Positions 56,186 to 64,000 of a stretch of DNA of 64,000 nt are shown one piece after another. Position 1 is the first letter of the stretch. Each line of letters opens with the position of its first letter. Origin of the DNA: Argyresthia goedartella (taxonomy: Eukaryota; Arthropoda; Insecta; Lepidoptera; Argyresthiidae). The DNA is taken from positions 31,994,703 to 32,058,702 of the forward strand of contig OX463822.1 in NCBI GenBank assembly GCA_949825045.1. The letters run 5' to 3'. The notes beneath the pieces are model-generated. The model was given only the letters and a program-made list of their open reading frames with translations, was not told the DNA's origin and made no database searches. A program made the position numbers and the translations under genes.

Positions 56186-56370
56186 TACACCATGAAAAAA
56201 TATTATATACTCCCCGAAGCTTCTGATTATTATTCCAGGAGCACGCATACATTGAACTATGTTTACTGTACACCATACATCTGTATGGCGTATACACAGA
56301 AAACTCTGGTCAAACTACGTAACAATATATAGGCAGAAGCTTAGGGGAATATATAATTTTTTTCAGTGTA
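56186..56370. mobile_element. MITE, about 185 bp, TA at each end
   Basis: The left arm (TACACCATGAAAAAATATTA, then TATACTCCCCGAAGCTTCTG) pairs with the right arm (CAGAAGCTTAGGGGAATATA, then TAATTTTTTTCAGTGTA) over about 38 bp with a few mismatches. TA forms the outermost bases on both sides, suggesting a Tc1/mariner-type origin. Confidence 0.75.
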
Positions 56371-56599
56371 CCATTTAAAAAGTGAAGGGATTAAAATCTA
56401 CAATGTTACATTGCTTGGGTAGCATAAAGAGGATAGAGGTATTTGAGAATCCTAAAAGAAAATACGAAAATATTTATATCAAAAGTATGTATTAATCTCT
56501 ACTTTACTTATTTAATCCTATGGTATTCGTGTACAGTTCATACCAAATTTCAAGTTAATATTAATCACGAATCTTGCGTTGCAGTACCAGCTAGATGTT

Positions 56600-56795
56600 T
56601 TTAAAAAGTAAGAGAGCGGTCCAGGGTGACGCCAAGGTACTTAGGAGTAAAGTGCTGGTTTAGTATGGAACCTCCGAGTACCACTTTAAGCTCGCGTTGG
56701 GCTAGTTGATTGTGTAGATGGAAGCTTCTGACCTCTGTTTTGCATGAACTAGGTGTTAGTCGCCAAATTTTGAAGTACTTTCTTAATTGTTCTAT
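56600..56795 (-). pseudogene. LINE reverse transcriptase fragment (post-palm region)
   Basis: The minus strand reads LTEHIEQLRKYFKIWRLTPS, SCKTEVRSFHLHNQLAQREL, then HFTPKYLGVTLDRSLTF without a stop over about 65 codons. The YFKIWRL, KTEV.SFHL and YLGVTLDRSLTF blocks are the segment after the catalytic YADD in a LINE subgroup distinct from the others here. It is cut at both ends. Confidence 0.75.
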
Positions 56796-56799
56796 GTGT

Positions 56800-58135
56800 T
56801 CAGTTAGTGTGCTTTCCAGATTCCATTAGTAATTCAAACGTCAGTTCTTCTGTTCTGAAAAAGAAGAACGTTGTTATTTTATGCGTAAGCTATCTGAGAC
56901 TTGTGATAATTTGGCCATATGTTAGGTTAGGTTATTTTAGTGGCTTTAAAAACCAAATGCTGACTGTTCACCGGGCCAACGAAGGCCAACGAACGGCCAG
57001 AATTGCCATCTTGACTACTTTGTAGCTAGATCTAGCAACTTTATGGGGTAATTTAGTTAAGTACTAAAATTGTTGGAAGTTTCATACATTTGGCTACTTT
57101 TTGAGGACTGAACTATTTGTAATTTTAGACATTTTTCTTGACTAATGGACGTGACCGGAGCCATAAAATACCGAACTATGGACAAAGGCACTTACGACCG
57201 GGCGCTGATTATATTAAGAAACACGCAGTAACCCCCGCCCCGAGGCGCCAGTTGTCGCTCAGCGCTCATAACTCGTTAGGCGAGCCATACCTACTCAAAT
57301 GATTGCAATGAAAATAAGTAACCCTTAGAAAAAAAAAGGATACTTTTATCCTGCAAAATATTAATGGAGCCAGCTACCTAACCTAAAATTTTAGCAGAAA
57401 GGATATTCGCCCCGCCAACAGCTGCAGTCAAAGGTCCGAAAACATTTCGAAGATATTTGTTTGAAGTGTGATGGGAAACAAAGCACAGGTTACAGCCAAT
57501 ATCGCAAAGCAACGACATGAACCTCATAATTTTATTAGGGCAGTGTTACTCACCGACCATAGACTGCAGCAGATGCTGCAGTTTATTTTCTGTTAAAAAA
57601 GTCTCCATTGCTATATTTGATATCACTCTTGAGCACAAACACTACTTCTCTGCCCGACATCCACGTTGAAACTGGCAGAATAGGAGAAAGAGTTTGTGCT
57701 TGCAAGAACAAGTATCATACGTCACTTTGTAATTTTATCTAAGACTACTTTGTCAAAACATCTACTTCGTATTTTGTTAGAATATGACGTTGCCGTATCA
57801 ACAACACCATTTAGCCATAGTAACAACGGCTATTTTGATATATTAAACTTTGCTACAATATCACTTCACAACGTTGATAAGTTGACAACGTACCGTTGTT
57901 ATCCCGTTTAAATATTTTTAACATAGTTACCGTATCTACGTAAATAACAAAAATCATTCTAACAATAAAAATGTTCCCACAGTCACTATGGGCCTCTAGC
58001 TGCAGCGACGATGCACTTACGTACGGTAACAATAAAATTCTAACAAAGCTTTTAATGTCGCTTTGTTAGCCGATTTTTCTCTGATTTTAGACATCAGAAC
58101 TAATAGGCCACATCGTAAATAGCCTAATTCCCAAA
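56800..58135. other. Unassigned stretch
   Basis: No motif-bearing frames or repeats that I can name. Confidence 0.4.
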
Positions 58136-58139
58136 ATTC

Positions 58140-58305
58140 AGTCAATTTGAAATAATAGATTGCAAAAAAAAAGCTTTACTAAGTTCCGTCATTTTGTCAC
58201 TGACTGACTCACCGCACCGATCATCAACATTCTAATGTACTTCTAGCAGACCTACAAGCTTGAAATTTTAAACAAGCGAGGTGTACTGTTCTCACAGAAC
58301 CCTAG
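58140..58305 (+). repeat. Possible dispersed repeat
   Basis: TTCCGTCATTTTGTCACTGA, CTGACTCACCGCACCGATCA and CTACAAGCTTGAAATTTTAA resemble a common moth repeat with a (CTGA)n core, ending CACAGAACCCTAGTTATAAC. There is only one copy in this window, so support is weak. Confidence 0.4.
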
Positions 58306-58839
58306 TTATAACTAACTTGTTATTGCTATACTGTTTCTTTAAAATCATAATCTGAATATATAAGTAAATATAGTCCATTAATGTCCCCACCGAGGGGCAC
58401 GGGCCTTTACCCGGATACGAGTGAGATTGAGCCACACTCCGCCACGCTGACTCAGTGCGGGTTGATGAAGAGGTGTCGGGCTAGTGGCCAACCCAACTTC
58501 AGAAGTTATCAAGCTGTCCTATTAGGGCTTCTAACACAGCTTTTACGACTGCAGTCACTGAGTAGCGATAGTAGCCGGGACCTACGCTTAACGTGTTATC
58601 CGAAACACGGAAGCGCCCGAAACAAGCACCACATAGAAACGGACACCCATCCAGTAGCCGTCTCGGCCTGATGTCGCTACCCGCACGATCATTTCCAATG
58701 TGCAAATACCGCTAGGCCACGGACGATCTATGCGAGTCTGAATATAGATATCTAAAAGCACACAACAATTGTTCATACCTTCAGAAAGTTCAACCCAACC
58801 CAGTGTAGCTTCATTCCAGACACAAATAGCGAAAAAAGA
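58306..58839. other. Unassigned stretch
   Basis: A GC-richer patch at 58,385-58,700 opens frames on both strands; none has a recognisable motif. Confidence 0.35.
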
Positions 58840-58995
58840 TGGAAAAAGTATCAACTTTTACCAAGATTGGAATAATTGGGTGCGACACAATCGTACCACG
58901 TTTATATTGCATATCGTCGACACAACAGAAAGAAAACAGAGACTTATTAATAAGGTCCCATCAGCACCCTTAAGGTTGGGTACAGAACCCTAAAA
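58840..58995 (-). repeat. Dispersed repeat family gamma, minus-strand fragment
   Basis: GAGACTTATTAATAAGGTCC, then GGTTGGGTACAGAACCCTAA, the complemented family start. Truncated. Confidence 0.55.
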
Positions 58996-59299
58996 ATTAG
59001 GCGGTAGAAGGAATCATGATTATTTGCTATCACATTGAAAACAACAAAATCCCATCTGCCAGTGCACCCATGTAACATTTAAACTTGGGTAACCCTTCAC
59101 CTATTAAGATTCCCTCGTCGTCGTTTACTGCCTTCAGCCTTCAGCGATGAAATAAAGCGAGAGGAATTATTATTAGCTTAAAAGATTCTGATACACGTGA
59201 TCTGACGTCTTGGCAAGAGGAATATAACAGAGTGTAACAGAAAGGTAAGGTAATCCTGCCTCATATTCTACCTACTGAGGTAAAATAAAAAGGCCATGG
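58996..59299. other. Unassigned spacer
   Basis: Nothing recognisable. Confidence 0.45.
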
Positions 59300-60665
59300 G
59301 ACAAATTAAAAAGGTTTAAATCGCCCGGCTAAGACGGTGTATCTGTTGAGCTTCTGGTGGCCGGTAGTGAACTAAACTGGTTCTGGAGAAACTTCAACCT
59401 CATCAACAAACTCGTCTATAGCGGTTTTTACCAGAACCCTGAAAAAATGCGGTAGTGTGCCTGCACAAGAAAGGCGACATGACAAAACTGGGAAATTATA
59501 GCCCGATAAGTATCCTCTCGCAAATCTACAAACTTTTTATCAAAGTGTTGTGCAACAGACTCACCCACCAACTCGACGAAAGCCAACCCATCGAACAGGC
59601 AGGTTTTCGGAGCGTAACTTGGACTCAACTATTGACAACATCCACACTGTGAACCGGTTGATGGAGATTTCTCCATGAACCGAGAATGCAATCGACCCCT
59701 TCATTTCGCCTTCGTCGATTGTAAAAAGGCTATTGACAGCGTTGAACACTGAGCCATCTTCCATGCACTCCATCGTGGACCGATCGACACGTGGTACGTA
59801 GATATGCTCCGGGGGCTCTACAAATCGGCAAAGATGCAAGTACGAATTCACAAGTTGACGAACCGCATTCCCATCAAGCGAGAAGTGCATCAGGGGTCAC
59901 CATATCACGTAAGCTCTTTACCACCGCCTTAGAAGACATGTTAAAGACATATGGGATCTTAAAACTGTAAACATCAACGTTGTACTGTTGACGCACCTCC
60001 GTTTTGCTGGTGACATTGTCCTGTTTGCCGATAACCCTAAGACCTTCAAACCATACTTCAATACCTGATAGTGAGTCTCTAAAAGTTGGCCTTATGATGA
60101 ACATGTCTAAGACCAATGTTATAACAATAGTCTCTGACGGCTCACTTACCAACATAATTGTTGGAAATAAGACGTTGGAGGTGGTTGATTGTTCTATTTT
60201 GGACATTGTTTTTCTTTTGGCAGAGAATGGCAAAAGCATCATTCAATAAACTTGAGAATATATTCAGGGCTTGAAAGATACCGCAAGTTGACACTGAAGA
60301 CCAAACCATTCGATCAATGCATCCTGCTTATGAGATATAATGGCGAAACATAGACGCTTACAAATGAAATTTTGAAACCTATGAGAGTAACCCAAAGAGC
60401 CATGGGGAGTTCTATGTTAGGCATCACACTCCTAAATGGAGTCCTCAACAAAGAAATATGTCGACAGACTAAGGTCCAAAATGTTGGAAGCCGCATTACT
60501 ATAGACTCAAGTGGAAGGGGTAAAGACACTTGGCGAGGCGAGGTGATGGCAGGTGAAGCAGATTCCTGACCGGGTGGTGGGCGAAAGAAGGAAAGAGAAG
60601 CGTGGGTCGACCAGCAGTCGACATTACCAATATCGCGGGGAAAACCTGGATTCGAGGATGAGTTA
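59300..60665 (+). pseudogene. RTE-type LINE reverse transcriptase, heavily decayed
   Basis: The plus strand reads, across frames: CLHKKGDMTKLGNYSPISIL (59,455-59,515), YKLFIKVLCNRLTHQLDESQ then PIEQAGFR, a degenerate palm (AFVDCKKAIDSVEH-like, 59,710-59,750), FTTALEDMLKTYGI (59,920-59,960), a decayed catalytic region near 60,000-60,030, LMMNMSKTNVI (60,090-60,125), and the C-terminal block (RAMGSSMLGITLLNGVLNKE, 60,395-60,455, then RGRPAVDITNIAGKTW-like near 60,605). The order is that of RTE-group elements. It is interrupted by many stops and frameshifts and differs from the RTE-like element at 4-18 kb. Confidence 0.75.
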
Positions 60666-61380
60666 ATTATGAAGTTAACAGAGTCTAGGTTGGATTAACA
60701 AAGTCATATAAGTACTAAACTAAGTTAGGCATAGTTAACCATACAGGTTTAGCGGTCTAGTCTGACCTGTCAAATTCACGCTACGCCAAATCCAATTGTC
60801 ACTTACACCAATGGACTAAGGCCCGTATTAATAAACCGCTCCCATCTGTGAGATATCTCAAGTGGGTGAAAATGACAGATTTGACACAAGTATGGCGGAA
60901 CCATCGTTGTGACAGCTGAGACAAATCTCAAAGCTGAGAACGCTTTATTATAGTGGTATTTTTTGATTAATGTTTGTTAACAATACTTATTACTCACCTT
61001 ACTTTAACCTCATTTTTATTTTTGTACCGGTATTTTCCAATTAACCTTTAAGATTAAACGATGAAGATAAGTTGTAATGAAACACGGAAGCTATATCGTA
61101 TATAGGTAGTTTAGTAGGTATCTTAGAAGCTTGCAAGTTTTGAGAAAAACAAAAATAAATGTCATTGGCCATAACAAAAGCTTTGACTTTGACTCTCATA
61201 ATAAATTTGTATACTGGCAAATGACATTTCTTTGTTTACGTTTAATCTATAAGGATGGTAAGGCGAATTCAGGAAAGATAACCATAGTTGAACCATAGAG
61301 GCTGAACCAAAGAAAAAACAACCGGAGAGCGAGTGGCGGGAATTCCATACAGTAGAAGGACTAGGCGCTGTAAGCCGCTA
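60666..61380. other. Mostly unassigned, with a possible small MITE
   Basis: At 60,826-60,962, GGCCCGTATTAATAAACCGC on the left and ACGCTTTATTATAGTGGT on the right form loose inverted ends about 135 bp apart, with inner TGAGATATCTC and GAGACAAATCTC. The pairing is imperfect. Confidence 0.4.
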
Positions 61381-61390
61381 CCAACGCAAC

Positions 61391-61423
61391 GGCCGCCGGA
61401 TCGGCCGCCGGATCGGCCGCCGC
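61391..61423 (+). repeat. 12-bp GC-rich tandem repeat
   Basis: GGCCGCCGGATC twice, then GGCCGCCG. A local GC-rich patch in AT-rich DNA. Confidence 0.85.
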
Positions 61424-61985
61424 AGAAGGCTATGGCCGCATCGACGCCGCGCGATGTCAAGAGTAGTGTAAAGAATAATCGGGCGACAGATCCGGCGGCC
61501 TTCCCTAGGTAGAACCTCTGTGTGAATTAACCTTTACTTGCTATGGTCTATTCTATTAATCTTTGACGTGTATCACAAAGGAAAAACCACCTTTTTACAC
61601 AATTTAACGACGCAGGGATGCTGAAATTCTTTTTCCATGATTTCCGTTGATTTCGCACGGGATTTCGGTTTGATAACCAGAGTCAGTCAGGGTAAGAAGT
61701 TATAAAAGTCCGAAAGAATAGCCAGGGTCGTCGTAACCAAAGACTATTTGTGGTCAAAACAGTGGATAAGGCGAAGAAAAGGGGTTCGATATAAACCAAA
61801 ACAACAACTTTGTGTTTTGTTTGTTGTTGACAATTGACAATACTTTTTCTTCATTTTCATCACAGACCAGCTTTGCCTAACCCCATAGCCCAATCACCAT
61901 CAACATAGCATTTCCTGCCAAGATGTACCATATCTTTTGAACTGGCAACTGGCATTAAAAAACACCACGTTCTGCCAACGACATT
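61424..61985. other. Unassigned stretch
   Basis: No coding motifs or known repeats. Confidence 0.4.
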
Positions 61986-61989
61986 TTAT

Positions 61990-62260
61990 TTTTAGAGTTC
62001 CGTACCCAAAGGGTTAACCGGGCCCTTTTACTAAGACTCCTCTGTCCTGTATCTCATGAACAGTGATAGTTGGACAGTTGAAATTTTCACAGATGATGTA
62101 TTTCTGTTACCGCTATAACAACAAGTACTGATAAACAGAATAAAATAATTTATTTATCTGTAAACCACATACAAACTTATGAATGCACCTGGTTATACAT
62201 ACGGTGGTAAGGAACCCTTCGTGCGCGAGTTCGACTCGCACTTGACCTTTTTTTTTATGA
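61990..62260 (+). repeat. Dispersed repeat family gamma, plus-strand copy
   Basis: GTTCCGTACCCAAAGGGTTA, GCCCTTTTACTAAGACTCCT, CTGTATCTCATGAACAGTGA, TTGAAATTTTCACAGATGAT, then GTGCGCGAGTTCGACTCGCA. The best preserved 3' end of the family in this window. Confidence 0.8.
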
Positions 62261-63084
62261 GCTATCAGAAAATTGGCCATTGTCATACATCTATGATGCC
62301 CATAACAACATCCCCCTAAAATACTCTTCGCCTTCATCACAAAATAATAGGCCCTGTGACAGCGTCTGTGTCACTGGCGTAATAAGATTGAATTTAGTTT
62401 GGGCCACCGGGTTTTTTATTTTGTGAAGACAGTAGTTAACAATGTCAAGACTAATTAGAGAACGCGACAATTGAATTAAAACGACAATTGCAGAAAAAGA
62501 AAAAAATAAAAATAATGTGACTGGCAAGTAACCAATCGTTGCAAGTGCCAATAAAACTGATTGAAGGGGCGACAGAGATCAATTGCTTCAGACGCCGGAA
62601 ACCGATCAATTAAAAACATTAACAACTTAACATATGCAATTCTGTCCATCTGCCGCGCCATGTAGGACTAATACACCGGAAAACAATAAGCGCAATTGTA
62701 ATACCAATTATGATAATATCGAACATGTTATAGAGCTAGCCTGTCGACGACATTATTTATTCTACGATAAAAAATATAACAGCACGCGGCTACTAGAATG
62801 TTGCAATTGTAGAACACAAACAAGCTCTTACCGTTGTTACAATGTATTGAATAACGGACTGCAAGTGGGCCCAATACGGTATTAGACTACTAGTCAAAAT
62901 AGATACTTTTTAGGGACTAACAAAACGGTTATTTTGTTCACGAGTTCTACGAAATGCTAGCATGTGACGTCACAACTGCTGGAAATTTACAATTCTGATA
63001 TTGGCAACCATTTTTGTGAAATAGGTTTAGCTTGAGACACGTTTCTAGATTTATTGGACTACCTTGTCAAATACCGTATTGTTC
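62261..63084. other. Unassigned stretch
   Basis: The frame 62,634-62,885 contains scattered cysteines but no recognisable domain. No repeats are seen. Confidence 0.35.
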
Positions 63085-63125
63085 CTTTGCCACCCCGTAT
63101 GGGAAATGGCGTGACGCTATGTTAT
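63085..63125. repeat. Dispersed repeat family epsilon, short piece
   Basis: TTGCCACCCCGTATGGGAAA, then TGGCGTGACGCTATG, same orientation as the 46,375-46,400 piece. Confidence 0.55.
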
Positions 63126-63474
63126 TGTTTAGTTGTAACTAGTATATTAAATTTTCCGGTTTATTATAACTCAATGACCTTAATCCGTGACCCACCAATC
63201 TACATCCCCGAAAGTTAATTAAAATCGCTTCAGATGTAAATCCCTCTCGTATCACGTAAACGAAACGTTCGTGATAGCGTTCTCATGAAGCGCTCTAATA
63301 ACACTTAGCAACCAGGGCTGCGTTCCGATATCAACCTAAAGGTTTAGGTGGAGGGAGGTTAGAATTTTCATTTAATTTGCGATTAAAAAATAGGCAACTG
63401 TAACTACAAGTATCTTAAATATGTTATTCGCACGTTCTAATGGCGATGGATATGTCATACCTATATCGTAGAAC
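63126..63474. other. Unassigned stretch
   Basis: Nothing recognisable. Confidence 0.4.
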
Positions 63475-63785
63475 TTGATCATTTTATGAAATAGCCAACC
63501 ATTTCATGATTTAGTCAATTACTTATTTCATGAAATGATCGGAAAGGATTTCACGATAACATGTATTTTTAAAAGCATTTGTATTCATTACTACGTGGTG
63601 TTTTTGTGTTATACATATCGAACTAACACGAAGACCATTCGGGGGCTTCGCTGCATTCGTCCCCTTTAGTCGTTACCTAAGCTACCGCAGTGTTTTTCTC
63701 CAAAATATTTCTTCGTTCAATGAAAGTTCTAATACAACCATGGTTGCCTATTTCATAATATAGCAAACTCTACGATATGGTTACA
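63475..63785 (+). repeat. Dispersed repeat family delta, plus-strand copy
   Basis: Collinear with 36,440-36,740 (ATTTCATGAAATGATCGG, TGTTATACATATCGAACTAA, TAAGCTACCGCAGTGTTTTT, TTCAATGAAAGTTCTAATAC), but carrying an additional GGGGGCTTCGCTGCATTCGT block related to 37,527-37,546. Confidence 0.75.
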
Positions 63786-63809
63786 TCGTGAGGAAACCTT
63801 CATAATTCT

Positions 63810-63905
63810 TAATTTCTTCATTGCACAAAAAGTCAAGAACATAGTGTACAAAGGCGAGCTTATCTCTAATCTAATATAAAGAGATCTCTTCCAGCAAACC
63901 AGGTT
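63810..63905 (-). repeat. LINE family E 3' end fragment
   Basis: TTCTTCATTGCACAAAAAGT, GTACAAAGGCGAGCTTATCT, then AAAGAGATCTCTTCCAGCAA. Matches the 3' UTR at 40,165-40,265 and 45,100-45,200, with a small insertion (CTAATCTAATAT) in the palindrome. Confidence 0.7.
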
Positions 63906-64000
63906 AACCTTTCGAGCCCTGGACCTGGTATGAGGCAGCGCAAGTTTCAACCTCATGCCATTTTAATAAAATGACCAGGGGTAGGCCTTCAGATCTCGAA

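Noticed and set aside
60826..60962. Small MITE with GGCCCGTATTAATAAACC-type ends
   Set aside because: The inverted ends pair only loosely and no target duplication is visible; kept as a low-confidence note only.

Overview
This window is eukaryotic nuclear DNA, most likely from a moth or butterfly or a related insect. It is AT-rich and has no bacterial-style operons. It is packed with transposable-element (TE) families of insect type: APE-class non-LTR retrotransposons (LINEs) of several lineages, tRNA-derived SINEs, Tc1, piggyBac, a CACTA/En-Spm-like DNA transposon with spliced genes, and many short inverted-repeat elements (MITEs). I found no convincing host protein-coding gene, rRNA or functional tRNA. 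The window reads as intergenic or intronic repeat-rich DNA. Species assignment is inference from repeat style only.

Layout. 1-4.2 kb: SINEs and short dispersed repeats, one nested in another. 4.2-17.8 kb: a Russian-doll nest. A minus-strand RTE-like LINE (endonuclease end at 16.4-17.8 kb, reverse transcriptase at 4.2-8.3 kb) is split by a minus-strand jockey/CR1-like LINE at about 8.3-16.4 kb. That LINE is itself split by a short LINE 3' end (9.64-9.89 kb) and by a 4.95-kb CACTA-like transposon (9,965-14,914). The RTE-like reverse transcriptase is also split by a plus-strand LINE (5,100-7,132), which carries a mariner-type MITE (5,893-6,665). 18.5-21.7 kb: a plus-strand LINE with reverse transcriptase and RNase H (LOA-like). 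21.8-23.4 kb: a complete but frameshifted Tc1 element. 23.4-31.4 kb: LINE scraps, SINEs, a 16-bp tandem array and a piggyBac end. 31.4-31.9 kb: a MITE inside a MITE. 32.1-35.0 kb: a near full-length piggyBac pseudogene. 40.1-42.7 kb: a long, nearly intact minus-strand CR1-group reverse transcriptase. 42.8-45.4 kb: further LINE ends, including two copies of that family joined tail to tail. 45.4-58.9 kb: mostly unassigned AT-rich DNA with several MITEs, a GC-rich block and a perfect 28-bp hairpin. 59.3-60.7 kb: a degenerate plus-strand RTE. 61-64 kb: further short dispersed repeats.

The genes present are element genes. Reverse transcriptases and endonucleases copy LINEs and probably mobilised the SINEs; DDE/D transposases moved the Tc1, piggyBac and CACTA-like elements and probably the MITEs. 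Most are broken by stops or frameshifts. The closest to intact are the CR1-group reverse transcriptase at 40.6-42.7 kb and the CACTA-like transposase at 12.1-14.4 kb, which shows one stop and one frameshift. The CACTA-like element is the most interesting object: it combines unusual CCCAAGCAGCA termini, a TA target duplication, dense AGCTGTA subterminal repeats, an intron-containing transposase and an opposing second gene.
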